DNA of 45,648 bases from positions 1 through 45,648 of the IMG/VR virus record IMGVR_UViG_3300036790_000324; one strand, 5' to 3'. A program made the translations under genes and the position numbers. This DNA is from a virus. The notes under the pieces are model-generated. The model worked only from the letters and a program-made list of their open reading frames with translations, did not search any database and had not been told where the DNA came from. Positions 30,014-37,938 of the stretch are shown here, in pieces (position 1 is the stretch's first letter; every line of letters begins with the position of its first letter).

Positions 30014-31021
30014 ATGAGCATCAACGCCGGGGTGTTCCCCGTTCCGGAGCAGCAGTTTTTCGACGCCTCCGGAAAGCCGCTTGCAGGCGGGTCCATTTAT
30101 TTCTGCGTGGCTGGCACGTCGTGCCCCGGCAATCCGCAGGACACCTACACGGACGCCACCGGCGCGACGCCGGCCACAAACCCGGTAGTGCTCGATGCCG
30201 CCGGCCGGGCCTCGATCTGGCTCTCGGGCCTGGCCTACAAAGTCACCGCGCGGGATGTGAACGGCGCGACGCAATGGACGCAAGACAACGTACAGATACC
30301 GGGCCTCGCACTGCTCTCGGGCGTGGCGTCCCTATCGAGCCTGACCGTGACGGGCGACGCTTCGATCGGCGGCGACCTCGCGGTTTCGGGCGATTCGACG
30401 TTGACAGGCGATCTCGGCGTGGGCGGCACGCTCACGGTCGGTTCGCTCGACGTGACCGGCGCTTTCGACGCGAACACCATCACAACGACCGGAGATGTGA
30501 CGGTCGGAGGCGACCTGACGGTTGATGGCGCCACCACCTTAACGGGCGCGGTAACAGTGGCAGGCGGCGAAGCCGTGACCGGCGGCCTGGCGACGGACAC
30601 GCTCACGGTGGACGGCGTTTCACTCGCCGATACGATTACGGCCGCGTTCGCCGCGGCGGGCTCTCCGAGCGCGCTAAACGGCACGCTGGCGGTCTCAGGC
30701 ATCGCGACCGAGACGACGGCCAACGGCAATTGGGTAATTTTTACGTTCGGCAGCGTGAGCGGGACGCGGGTCCGCGTGGCGCAGGGTTCAGGCACGGCGA
30801 ACGACGGCGATAGCGTGGCGGTTCCTTCCGGCTTCAACACCACGAATTTAATCGTGACGCCTTCGCTGCGCACCGTCGCCACCAGCTCGGGCAATCAACT
30901 CGACAACATCACCCTAACCGCTTCGGGAGCCGTCATCACCGCGCAGGCTTCCGACAACACGGGCCACAATTTCGACATCACCGCCAACTGGTCGGGCGTC
31001 GCCTGGATCACCGGCTTTTAG
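30014..31021 (+). CDS. Tail fibre protein
   Basis: 335 residues from ATG 30014, with AAAGGA in the repeat leader; the ORF extends upstream to 29687 but that part is out of register with any ribosome site. The N-terminal domain (FPVPEQQFFDASGKPLAGGSIYF, ATPATNPVVLDAAGRA, WLSGLAYKVTARD) is a common phage fibre/tail-spike attachment module. It is followed by a beta-helix with 'xxVTGDxxxGGDLxVxG' repeats (~105-215), then a C-terminal beta domain. Probably the receptor-binding fibre. Confidence 0.8.
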   Translation: MSINAGVFPVPEQQFFDASGKPLAGGSIYFCVAGTSCPGNPQDTYTDATGATPATNPVVLDAAGRASIWLSGLAYKVTARDVNGATQWTQDNVQIPGLALLSGVASLSSLTVTGDASIGGDLAVSGDSTLTGDLGVGGTLTVGSLDVTGAFDANTITTTGDVTVGGDLTVDGATTLTGAVTVAGGEAVTGGLATDTLTVDGVSLADTITAAFAAAGSPSALNGTLAVSGIATETTANGNWVIFTFGSVSGTRVRVAQGSGTANDGDSVAVPSGFNTTNLIVTPSLRTVATSSGNQLDNITLTASGAVITAQASDNTGHNFDITANWSGVAWITGF

Positions 31022-31245
31022 GCCGGCGCTTCCTCGCCCAGGTGTTTGATGAGCGCGGCGTGTTCCTCATCGCAGAGCAAGCCGCGCATCATCGTACAGA
31101 CGTTCTCGAGCGCTTTGGCGCGGGCCTCGCGATCGCCGGTTGACCAGTGGAGTGTGACCGTGACCACGATCGAGGATTCCTTCAACGCTTTCGTGCCTCG
31201 CAAGCTGCGCGCCGAGACGCTGACGCCGTGGCCGCCGACCTTCAT
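31018..31245 (-). CDS. Small hypothetical protein, end of the leftward early operon
   Basis: 75 residues from ATG 31245 (MKVGGHGVSVSARSLRGTKA...). A beta-rich start then a helix (REARAKALENVCTMMRGLL). It overlaps the upstream gene by 4 bp and converges with the fibre gene at the stop codons. No family recognised. A weak CCGGC/GCCGG hairpin lies at the shared end. Confidence 0.55.
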   Translation of the reverse strand: MKVGGHGVSVSARSLRGTKALKESSIVVTVTLHWSTGDREARAKALENVCTMMRGLLCDEEHAALIKHLGEEAPA

Positions 31246-31523
31246 TCGAATCTAACCCGCACTTCGGGGTGATCAACCAGCCAGCGCATAGCGGCGCGCA
31301 AACGCTCTTCCCGAGCCAACCGAAGGGGCGGAGCCAGCGCTTCGACGGCACGCTCCCACCAACGCAACCGGCGCAGCTTCCCTGCCCTGATCTCGACCGG
31401 CTTCCACCGTCCACCGACCACAAGGTACATATTCGGCGCTCCTCCCACGCTTACGCAGATGTTCACCGCTCGATGCTCGGGTATCTGGCCCGCGCCCATA
31501 GCCGCTCGAAGAGCTTCCACCAT
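31242..31523 (-). CDS. Hypothetical protein of the early operon
   Basis: 93 residues from ATG 31523. Contains AVNICVSVGGAPNMYLVVGGRWKPVEIRAGKLRRLRWWERAVEAL. No family recognised. It overlaps the genes on both sides; the ATGA overlap with 31018-31245 suggests coupling. Confidence 0.55.
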   Translation of the reverse strand: MVEALRAAMGAGQIPEHRAVNICVSVGGAPNMYLVVGGRWKPVEIRAGKLRRLRWWERAVEALAPPLRLAREERLRAAMRWLVDHPEVRVRFE

Positions 31524-31597
31524 CGGGCTTGTAATTCGTCCGGCCAGGTGAGATCAAGCACCGGCAGTTTTTCGGCCAACAGAAACCAGTTCCTCAT
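31463..31597 (-). CDS. Very small Trp-rich protein
   Basis: 44 residues from ATG 31597, overlapping the stop of the HTH gene (GGATGA). It reads MRNWFLLAEKLPVLDLTWP then DELQARWWKLFERLWARARY. Start chosen by the overlap. It overlaps the next gene by about 60 bp. No family recognised. Confidence 0.45.
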   Translation of the reverse strand: MRNWFLLAEKLPVLDLTWPDELQARWWKLFERLWARARYPSIER

Positions 31598-32151
31598 CCC
31601 TCGAACGCCTGCAAACTCCGGCGCAGAATTTTCCAGCCGTTCGACTTCCGGACGATGAGCTGCGGCTTGGAGCGCCCTTCGGAAACTTGATCGGCCAGGC
31701 GGTCGCGGCGCAGCGATTCCTTGCACACTTCGAGCAGATCGAGCCGCGAGAGCCCCGAATACTCGACCGCCTCTTTGAGCGTCATCCAGAGTTTCGGCGG
31801 GCGCGTCGCGACAATTTCCCGCTCCTTTTTGTCTGTCTCTAACTCGTGGGAAATTGTCCGAATCATCGCCATAAGATCCGCGCCGAAGGGCGCAAGGTGC
31901 GCCTGCCGCAGGGTCCTTTCTGGAGCACTTACCCGCGCGAGACCGACCGCTTGCACGACATGCGCGGTCGGCAAAAGCTTGCTTACGTCGCTCGGATTAC
32001 AGATATTTTCCGGTTTTCGGCCCGTTCGCGGCCGTTTTCGGATCTCGATCAGCCCTTTTGTGACGTAGCGCTGAACGCTCTTCACGCTGATCGCGAGGGC
32101 GGCGGCGGCTTCGGTTTCGGTGGGCCAAGTGGTTTCGATGGATTCAGGCAT
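31594..32151 (-). CDS. HTH DNA-binding protein
   Basis: 185 residues from ATG 32151 (AGGAG just upstream). The N-terminal HTH resembles a MerR/excisionase-like helix-turn-helix: ETEAAAALAISVKSVQRYVTKGLI, then EIRKRPRTGRKPENICNPSDVSKL. A second HTH-like helix pair lies near 125-150 (MTLKEAVEYSGLSRLDLLEVCKE). Probably a regulator of early genes or a replication accessory protein. An inverted repeat lies upstream of its start (32166-32186). Confidence 0.65.
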   Translation of the reverse strand: MPESIETTWPTETEAAAALAISVKSVQRYVTKGLIEIRKRPRTGRKPENICNPSDVSKLLPTAHVVQAVGLARVSAPERTLRQAHLAPFGADLMAMIRTISHELETDKKEREIVATRPPKLWMTLKEAVEYSGLSRLDLLEVCKESLRRDRLADQVSEGRSKPQLIVRKSNGWKILRRSLQAFEG

Positions 32152-32165
32152 CTCCTCACGCTATC

Positions 32166-32186
32166 TAGACACCGGGAAATTGTCTA
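32166..32186. promoter_or_regulatory. Inverted repeat upstream of the HTH gene
   Basis: TAGACA (32166-32171), 9-bp spacer, TGTCTA (32181-32186). It is 15 bp upstream of the HTH start, a good place for an autoregulatory operator. Confidence 0.45.
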
Positions 32187-32198
32187 CACCGGCCTGTA

Positions 32199-32417
32199 CT
32201 ACTCAGGGTCGAACGCATCCGGCGAGAAGTCGAACAGCGCACCCTGGCCGGCGGCGCGGACCCTCGGTTTCTGCGCGGCGGCGGCCTCGGCCACGTCTTG
32301 ACGCGCCGTTTCCCGTCCTTCCGCGCGTAGCAGCGCAAGCGCGGCGTCCGCGCCCGCCAGGTCCTCGATATCCGCCTGGACGGCCAGCGGAAGCGTGTAG
32401 GCTCGTTTATTCGTCAC
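32199..32417 (-). CDS. Small hypothetical protein
   Basis: 72 residues from GTG 32417, overlapping the upstream stop. Acidic and Ala-rich (LPLAVQADIEDLAGADAALALLRAEGRETAR...GALFDFSPDAFDPE). The C-terminal ALFDFSPDAFDPE looks like a short binding peptide (QLxLF-like clamp motifs are similar in spirit), but that is speculation. No family recognised. Confidence 0.5.
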   Translation of the reverse strand: MTNKRAYTLPLAVQADIEDLAGADAALALLRAEGRETARQDVAEAAAAQKPRVRAAGQGALFDFSPDAFDPE

Positions 32418-32673
32418 AGACACCCCCTTCCTGCCCATCGGCCTGCTGCGCGCGCCGCAACTCCAGCCAGCGCGTGCAATCATGCACCGTGATCGCCGTG
32501 CCGCGATCCTGCATATAGACCCAACTCGCCAACTCCTCGATGGTCGCGAGGCCATCGATGCGCTCGATCAGAGCCTCAGCCAGCAACTCGGGCCGAGGCT
32601 CGCGCGTATCGATTCGCGCGATCGCCTCCGCAATCCAGTTCACCGACCGGGTATGTAACACGTCGCCCACCAT
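32407..32673 (-). CDS. Small hypothetical protein
   Basis: 88 residues from ATG 32673, with GGGGAGG seven bases upstream. Reads VGDVLHTRSVNWIAEAIARI, then ALIERIDGLATIEELASWVYMQDRGTAITVHDC. Predicted helical. No family recognised. It begins 2 bp after the frame-shifted stop discussed for the upstream gene. Confidence 0.55.
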   Translation of the reverse strand: MVGDVLHTRSVNWIAEAIARIDTREPRPELLAEALIERIDGLATIEELASWVYMQDRGTAITVHDCTRWLELRRAQQADGQEGGVCDE

Positions 32674-32959
32674 TCAGCCTCCCCTTTTTTTTCAGTCCGA
32701 CCTGGCGCAGCAAACACAGCTCACCCTGTAGTGCCGCGAACACCGCGCTTGCTTCGCTCCAATTGACCGGCAAGGTCAACAGCTCACGCGCCGGCGGCGC
32801 GCCGGGCGTGTAGCTCCGGCAAGCGAAACGCAAAAAGCGGCGCCCATTGTGGGCGGTCTCGCTGAGCGTGATCGCGAGGGAGCATAACTGGCTCGGGCGT
32901 TCGCGCGCTTCCCACTCGGCCAGCAGCACGGCAATCGCCTCCTCGACCGTTCGGCTCAC
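32576..32959 (-). CDS. Hypothetical early protein with poly-A tract near its end
   Basis: 127 residues from GTG 32959 (GTGA overlap with the replication gene). The first ~95 residues look real (VEEAIAVLLAEWEARE, SLAITLSETAHNGRRFLRFAC, LPVNWSEASAVFAALQGELCLLRQ). Then an A8 tract encodes KKK and the frame runs 98 bp into the next gene. In the -1 frame the protein would stop immediately after the tract, just before the next ATG. So the true end is uncertain. Confidence 0.55.
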   Translation of the reverse strand: MSRTVEEAIAVLLAEWEARERPSQLCSLAITLSETAHNGRRFLRFACRSYTPGAPPARELLTLPVNWSEASAVFAALQGELCLLRQVGLKKKGRLNGGRRVTYPVGELDCGGDRANRYARASARVAG

Positions 32960-34335
32960 GCCATACCCTTTGCTTTCGCCATCTCGGCGTTGAAGCTGGC
33001 CGGGTCGAACGGTTCGTTGACACCCTCGGCGCGATGGCGCGTCTCGATCCGCCGCCAGTGTTCTACTTCGGTGCGATGCTTTTCGCTCCACGCGCGCAGG
33101 TTCTTCACCGCTCGATCGTGGAGCGCGGCAAGCGTCGGGACCGCCTGGCCGGCGCGGCGCTGCTCTTTGCACTCCTGTTCGAGAAAAGCGCAGACGGAGT
33201 AAACGGGTAAATCAAAGTCCAGCGCAAGCTGCGGGAACGAATCGCGCAGCGGGTTATCGATCCGGAGTCGGCGGCCGATCAACCGCTCTGCTGTTCGGGT
33301 GATCTCGGCCCTTCGATTGCGTTCAACCACCTCAATAGGGAGGTTTTTGGTTGACTCCGGAGGTCGCGGCGCAGCCGCCCCCTTGTTGCTTTCTGCCGAA
33401 GTCGTGGCCTTTTCCACAGCATCGGATTTCACTCCACTCTGAGAACTCTGAGAATCACTGGAAGACCCATAAGGATGCGGTTTTTGTGCAGAACCGTTTT
33501 TAGTTTTGTACGAATCCGAATGCCCATTTTGTGCAGAAACAGGGTTACTTTTCTGTATAGAAAACTCTTCCGGTCCCGTTTTCACCTTCAGCTCGATCGT
33601 CAACTCGCGGCTGACCTTCGGACGGCCCCGGTTCTCCTGGTCTTGATATCCGGCGGCGGCCCATTTCTGGTCGCGGTGTTCGTACCGCATGGCGCGCGCC
33701 GCCGCCATCACGTCGGCCTCGATCTGGTCGCCGTATTCCTCCGCTTCCAGGTGCTCCCAGGTGTGGAAAGCCCGCTGCTCGGGATCGAGCTTTTCCAGGT
33801 GCTCACGGAAGCCTTTCGGCATGGCGAAATAACGGCGTAGGTACTCTTGGAGTCGGTTCACATCAAGTCGTTGAAAATAAAGGCGCAAGGCGGGGTCCAA
33901 CTTATCTGTACAGAAAACATTGTCATCGCCGTCCTTGACACCTTCGCTTTTTATTCGCGTAGGCTCTGGTACGTCGCCGCGCGGGCAAATGCGGCCTTTG
34001 TCATCGATGCGGATGCGCTCTTTTTCAACGGTGCGCTTGAGCGCGTCCGACGCATTGGACAGGCTCATTCCCAGGTCTTCTGCAAGCTGCCTTACAGAGA
34101 GCTGCCCGCGCACGTCATGCGCGAAGTAGGTTCGCTTCCGCTTGGGCGTCCCGGTCTTTCCTTCCGGATCGCGGTCGATGGTGCGCCAGAGCGACCAGCC
34201 GAAAACACGGATCTCCTCGGGCTGAGAAACGTCCATCATCCAGCGGTGCGAGCGCGGCGCAATCGGATTGAAACCGTCCCACCTCGGCGCGCCCATCTCG
34301 CGCATGAGTTGCGCATAAACGCTGTCGGTGCTCAT
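32956..34335 (-). CDS. Putative replication initiator/organiser protein
   Basis: 459 residues from ATG 34335, with GGAGG about ten bases upstream. The N-terminal domain (RVFGWSLWRTIDRDPEGK, RTYFAHDVRGQLSVRQLAEDLGMSLSNASDALKRTVEKERIRID) looks like a winged-helix. A long polar linker (Ser/Lys-rich) follows, then a basic C-terminal helical region. Domain style and position at the head of an early operon suggest a phage O-like replication protein. The identification is by context and fold impression. Confidence 0.55.
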   Translation of the reverse strand: MSTDSVYAQLMREMGAPRWDGFNPIAPRSHRWMMDVSQPEEIRVFGWSLWRTIDRDPEGKTGTPKRKRTYFAHDVRGQLSVRQLAEDLGMSLSNASDALKRTVEKERIRIDDKGRICPRGDVPEPTRIKSEGVKDGDDNVFCTDKLDPALRLYFQRLDVNRLQEYLRRYFAMPKGFREHLEKLDPEQRAFHTWEHLEAEEYGDQIEADVMAAARAMRYEHRDQKWAAAGYQDQENRGRPKVSRELTIELKVKTGPEEFSIQKSNPVSAQNGHSDSYKTKNGSAQKPHPYGSSSDSQSSQSGVKSDAVEKATTSAESNKGAAAPRPPESTKNLPIEVVERNRRAEITRTAERLIGRRLRIDNPLRDSFPQLALDFDLPVYSVCAFLEQECKEQRRAGQAVPTLAALHDRAVKNLRAWSEKHRTEVEHWRRIETRHRAEGVNEPFDPASFNAEMAKAKGMA

Positions 34336-34427
34336 GCTCGAACACCTCCGCGCGCGCCGGCGGCGCCAATCGTTTCGATTAGGGTTTCCCTCAGTGGGTG
34401 AAAAAGTAGCAGTACTGAAACTGGCAC
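34332..34427 (-). CDS. 31-codon leader ORF coupled to the replication gene
   Basis: GTG 34427 with GAGGAGG four bases upstream. The peptide (MPVSVLLLFHPLRETLIETI...GGVRA) is hydrophobic at first. Its TGA overlaps the ATG of the replication gene (GCATGA), typical of translational coupling. Below usual annotation size; support is the ribosome site and overlap. Confidence 0.4.
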   Translation of the reverse strand: MPVSVLLLFHPLRETLIETIGAAGARGGVRA

Positions 34428-34732
34428 AAGTCCTCCTCGGTACTTGAGAATCTGTGCCGCGTTCGGTGAAAATGAAAAAGGCACGAGGCAACGCTCGCGC
34501 GCGGTTCATTCCAAACGCGGCGGGGTTTCTAGTTCGGTTCGTCGCTGACTTTTCCAGAGCTGGGCGGCGTACCGGTATTGAAATGGCGGTGCTGGCGCTG
34601 TTTCAGGTGTTCGCTACACTTGAACAGTTTCAGCCCACTGCAATGTAGTTAGTAAGTCATAGGTCGGTCATTACTCCCTAGTCCTCCCCGGACAATTTAC
34701 GCGCTTCCCGCGCAAACTCTAAAGTAACGGGC
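34428..34732. promoter_or_regulatory. Intergenic region between replication operon and integrase
   Basis: About 305 bp between divergent genes, the likely early control region. It carries half of a 9-bp inverted pair: CAGTTTCAG at 34625-34633, whose complement CTGAAACTG lies at 34415-34423 inside the leader ORF. A second TTTCAG lies at about 34600. TTGAAC at about 34619 could be a -35, but a matching -10 is not clear. A small ORF (34472-34648) exists but is unsupported. Confidence 0.45.
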
Positions 34733-35698
34733 ATGTGCTTCCCCGAGCAAGTGCCCCTGTTCCCATTTACAATCGATCTCGCGGCCGCCGGCCGCGTCAA
34801 ACAGCGCATTCTCGAAGCGCATCTGGCGCCCGGCACGCTCCGCAATTACCGCTCGAACTGGTTGAGCTTCGAACGCTGGTGCGCCGGTGTGGGTGCCAGA
34901 AGCCTTCCTGCCACACCCGCGCTGCTGATCGATCATGCCGCCTGGTGTATCTCGGAGGGGCTGCGGCTCGAAACCGTGCACATGCGCATGAAAGCGGCCA
35001 ATTGGATGCATCGCGAGCGCGGCTTGCCGTCTCCAAGCGATGAGAGCGTGCGGCATTTCCTCGGAAACGCGGCGCGCGACCTGGCCGAACGGCCGCAGGG
35101 CAAGCAAGCGCTCACGCCGGCGCAGCTTCGCGCCATGGCTCCTGCGTTTCGCGCGCGCGGGGCGCTCATCGATATTCGGGATTGCGCGATGGTCTTGCTC
35201 TGTTTCGCCGGCGGCTGGCGGCGCTCGGAATTGGTCTCGCTCGATTTCGGTGATGTCGAATGGCTCGATCACGGTCTCACGCTGTGGCTCGGCAAATCAA
35301 AAACCGACCAGACCGGGCGCGGCCGCCTGGTCGGCATTTGCCGGGGCGAGCGGGCGGTCACCTGCCCCTTGCGCGGACTGGATGCGTGGCTCGCACGACG
35401 CGGCCGTGAACCGGGACCTCTCTTTCTTCCCATGCGCGGCGTGGGGCTCGGCGAAGGGCGGCTCGAGTCGGACGGAGTGCGCCGCGCTGTACTCCGAGGC
35501 CTCCGATTGATAGGAGAAGAGACGGGCCGCTTTGGCGCGCACAGTTTGCGCGCCGGCATGATCACCGCATCGATCGAAGCCGGGGCCACCGAGACCTCCG
35601 TCATGCTGAGGACCGGACTGCGCTCGTATCAAACGCTGCGGCGCTACGTGCGTCCGGCGACGATCTTCCGTTCCGACCCGCTCGCCGGCGTGCTCTGA
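34733..35698 (+). CDS. int: Tyrosine recombinase / integrase
   Basis: 321 residues. SAM-like N-domain at ~20-115 (GTLRNYRSNWLSFERWCAG). The catalytic domain has Arg163 in GGWRRSELVSL, Lys in GKSKTDQTG (188 or 190), His270/Arg273 in HSLRAG and Tyr305 in TLRRYVRP. The third conserved position, normally His in 'TGHxS', is Leu296 (TGLRS). It would integrate or excise the genome. Activity with Leu at this position is uncertain. Confidence 0.85.
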   Translation: MCFPEQVPLFPFTIDLAAAGRVKQRILEAHLAPGTLRNYRSNWLSFERWCAGVGARSLPATPALLIDHAAWCISEGLRLETVHMRMKAANWMHRERGLPSPSDESVRHFLGNAARDLAERPQGKQALTPAQLRAMAPAFRARGALIDIRDCAMVLLCFAGGWRRSELVSLDFGDVEWLDHGLTLWLGKSKTDQTGRGRLVGICRGERAVTCPLRGLDAWLARRGREPGPLFLPMRGVGLGEGRLESDGVRRAVLRGLRLIGEETGRFGAHSLRAGMITASIEAGATETSVMLRTGLRSYQTLRRYVRPATIFRSDPLAGVL

Positions 35699-35723
35699 TT
35701 GATCCGCGCAGCATTAACACGGG

Positions 35724-36122
35724 CTATTTATGAAACAACGGCTCCTGGCGCGGCGTGGGCTCGATGGCGCACAGCTCCAACTGCTCGGGCGCTTCTGGGT
35801 GCCACTCGTGCCACAGCTCCTTGAGCTTGCGCGGCAGGCCATACCGTAAACGGTATAGCCGATGCACGCGGGCATGATCGCCGCGACACAACGTCGAGAA
35901 GCCACGCGGGCGGTGGTGGCAGATCACATCCTCAAACGCGCCGCACACCTGGCAGCGGTACTCATCGCGTGCGAGGACGGCTTCCCGGTTGCCGGCGAAG
36001 TTCTGCTGCGAGAGACGGAGGCGGCGATCGCAGCGTGGGCACACGCCCTTGCGGTTCACCGAAAGAGAACCGCACTTGCACCACAAAACGATCTGTTGCG
36101 CCAAGGCCACGTTCCCCATCAT
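35724..36122 (-). CDS. HNH nuclease-like protein with zinc ribbon
   Basis: 132 residues from ATG 36122 (or 36119). A zinc ribbon (CKCGS ... CPRC, residues 15-31) is followed by an HNH-type fold: YRCQVCGA at 55-61, ICHHRPRG at 68-74, TLCRGDHARVHRL at 77-89. It could act in packaging-associated or homing cleavage. Its start codon lies directly after the T-run of the preceding terminator. Confidence 0.7.
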   Translation of the reverse strand: MMGNVALAQQIVLWCKCGSLSVNRKGVCPRCDRRLRLSQQNFAGNREAVLARDEYRCQVCGAFEDVICHHRPRGFSTLCRGDHARVHRLYRLRYGLPRKLKELWHEWHPEAPEQLELCAIEPTPRQEPLFHK

Positions 36123-36125
36123 GCC

Positions 36126-36158
36126 AAAAAAAAGAGCGCGGGCCGTAGCCTGCGCTCT
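36126..36158 (-). terminator. Intrinsic terminator of the leftward cluster
   Basis: 11-bp stem (AGAGCGCRGGY-type arms, 36133-36143 and 36148-36158) with CGTA loop, followed on the minus strand by eight T. It ends the Gp157-like transcript and abuts the HNH start. Confidence 0.85.
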
Positions 36159-36180
36159 CGATTTCGATGATGGTTTGAGG

Positions 36181-36714
36181 CTAGTGGCGCTTGAGTTTTA
36201 CGCCCTGCGTCAGGTAGCAGCCGGGGACATTCGTACCCGCTTCGATAGCCGCTTTGATGGCCGCTTTCGCCGGCGCGGTCGAAGCGGCGACCGGCGGAAT
36301 TTTGCGCAAGAAGATCGCCGGTATCAGCGTCTCATCGTCGATCTGAACGGCGGCCGGTTTCGGTGCGATCTCGAATTGGTGGTGGAAGCCGTCGGCGCGC
36401 TTGAGGCCCTGCGCCTCCATGCGGCGAATCGTCTCGTCCTCGATTTTCTCGATGCGTCCGGAGGCGCGTTCGTCGCGGCGTGACAGCTCGGCGATTTGCG
36501 CCTTGTAACTCGCGCGTCGCGCTTCGAGCGCTTCAAGCGTCGCGTGCGTGCGGTCGATAGATCGCTTTGCGCGCTCTTCGGGTTTGGCGGCCTCGCGCAG
36601 CTCGGCGAGGTTCATGCGGTGCGGGCGGGGCATCGTCGCGACCGTATCGACCACTGCGAATAGCCGGGCCGCGAAGTGCTTCATGCTCGGCGTGCGTCCG
36701 CTACCCTTCAGCAC
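36181..36714 (-). CDS. Siphovirus Gp157-like protein
   Basis: 177 residues from GTG 36714, with GGAGG seven bases upstream. A long coiled-coil (EERAKRSIDRTHATLEALEARRASYKAQIAELSRR) precedes a beta region: FHHQFEIAPKPAAVQIDDETLIPAIFLRKIPP, then KAAIKAAIEAGTNVPGCYLTQGVKLKR. This order fits the Gp157 family, reported in phages in connection with phage resistance or nuclease inhibition. Function here is not proved. Confidence 0.7.
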   Translation of the reverse strand: MLKGSGRTPSMKHFAARLFAVVDTVATMPRPHRMNLAELREAAKPEERAKRSIDRTHATLEALEARRASYKAQIAELSRRDERASGRIEKIEDETIRRMEAQGLKRADGFHHQFEIAPKPAAVQIDDETLIPAIFLRKIPPVAASTAPAKAAIKAAIEAGTNVPGCYLTQGVKLKRH

Positions 36715-37069
36715 GCGCGGCCTCCAGCTTCATCCCTTGGCCGCACTCGGCGCACGTCAGATTATCGAGCGGGCCGATAACGATCCCGCCGCAGTCGGCG
36801 TGGAAGATACGAACGTGGTCCTGAAGGCGTGGCGGCCCTTTCTCTCGCCGGCCCTGAAAGAATCGCAGCGCGGCCGTGAGGCCGCCCTCGGTCATAGTCG
36901 GATCGTTGTAATGGGCGCGGTACTTGCGCCAGTGGGTCGCTCCGGCGCAGTGGTCGCCCCGTACGCTGATCGCGCGAAGCGTGCGCGCCCGTGGATGGCC
37001 GCGCAGCTCCTTCTCGCGCACTTGCGCGAAGTGGGCATCCCAGGCTGTCAGGAACTCATTGCGCTTCAT
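36701..37069 (-). CDS. Hypothetical zinc-binding protein
   Basis: 122 residues from ATG 37069. Basic N-terminal part (LTAWDAHFAQVREKELRGHPRARTLRAISVRGDH) and a C-terminal Cys pattern (ADCGGIVIGPLDNLTCAECGQGM). Overlaps the next gene by 14 bp and the previous by 4 bp. No family recognised. Confidence 0.6.
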   Translation of the reverse strand: MKRNEFLTAWDAHFAQVREKELRGHPRARTLRAISVRGDHCAGATHWRKYRAHYNDPTMTEGGLTAALRFFQGRREKGPPRLQDHVRIFHADCGGIVIGPLDNLTCAECGQGMKLEAARAEG

Positions 37070-37686
37070 GACTCGCCCCCTCCGTTGCGCTGGTCGCCGA
37101 TCATGAGCGTATTCGCCATAGCGCGGATGTCCGAACCGAGAAACGCCACGCTGAAATTTTTAGAGCGGCCGTACTCGCTGGCTTCGAGAGAGGCATCGAT
37201 CGCGGCGCACAAGCAACGGGCGAGAGGGGAAGTGCCGCGCAGCGCGGCCGGCGGCTCCTGGTGCGCGGCAGCTCCGGCTTGATGGTGATGCTCGGGCGCG
37301 GCCGCGGGAGCCTCCGCCTCGCGCGGCAGATAGTAACGCTGGCCATTGGCGCGGCCGTCACGCGAGAGCGGAGCGACCATGCGCGGGCCGTTCGATGGCG
37401 GCGGCTCGGGCGGCGCACCGGCAAAGCGCGCGTCAAAGCAATCGTGACCGTCGAATTTGTACTTCAGCAGTTCGATGGCGTCGCCGGCGGATGGGTGAAG
37501 CTTCTGCACGGTGTCATGACCCTGCCGGGTGAGGTAGAGGAAACACGAGCGGCCTTCGTTCGTGACGTTGTAGCGATACTCCATGCCGTTGTACTGGCTT
37601 CGGCACTCGGCGGCGCTGAGAGTTTCAAACGTGACGACAAAGGGCGAATCGAAGGGCGGTTTGAATTTGATTCGGTTGATAGGCAT
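37066..37686 (-). CDS. Hypothetical early protein
   Basis: 206 residues from ATG 37686. Begins INRIKFKPPFDSPFVVTFET, with an N-terminal beta domain that recalls small phage OB-like or single-strand-binding accessory folds (YRYNVTNEGRSCFLYLTRQGHDTV), a Pro/Ala/His-rich linker, and a helical end (LARCLCAAIDASLEASEYGRS, SDIRAMANTLMIGDQRN). No firm family. A recombination or replication role is only possible. Confidence 0.55.
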   Translation of the reverse strand: MPINRIKFKPPFDSPFVVTFETLSAAECRSQYNGMEYRYNVTNEGRSCFLYLTRQGHDTVQKLHPSAGDAIELLKYKFDGHDCFDARFAGAPPEPPPSNGPRMVAPLSRDGRANGQRYYLPREAEAPAAAPEHHHQAGAAAHQEPPAALRGTSPLARCLCAAIDASLEASEYGRSKNFSVAFLGSDIRAMANTLMIGDQRNGGGES

Positions 37687-37728
37687 TTGTGTGTGTGGTG
37701 CGGTCTCTCGCCGCTGGTAGGAGTTGGG

Positions 37729-37938
37729 TTATTCTGACGCCGCGCGTCCCTTGAAGTGGGCGCGGAAGTGTTTGCCTTTCGACTCGGCAGCGAGGAACGC
37801 CTGATGTTCGCCGGCTGTGACCGGCGAGAACCGATACGGCTCTTCGCGCGAGTGGAATTGCAGATGCAGCGTTTGCGTCTCGGGATCGTAGCCGGCGCCG
37901 CGGATGGCTTCCGAGCCGTGAATGGGTGCGAGTTTCAT
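37729..37938 (-). CDS. KTSC-domain protein (second paralogue)
   Basis: 69 residues from ATG 37938, overlapping the upstream stop (TAATG). Same KTSC domain as 4988-5194 (SEAIRGAGYD, TLHLQFHSREEPYRF, AAESKGKHFRAHFKG). 37844-37890 is the exact reverse complement of 5036-5082 (47 bp). Function unknown. Confidence 0.8.
   Translation of the reverse strand: MKLAPIHGSEAIRGAGYDPETQTLHLQFHSREEPYRFSPVTAGEHQAFLAAESKGKHFRAHFKGRAASE

Noticed and set aside
34472-34648. Small rightward ORF in the control region (MKKARGNARAR...)
   Set aside because: No good ribosome site and no overlap or spacing that ties it to a neighbour; it could be real but I cannot support it.
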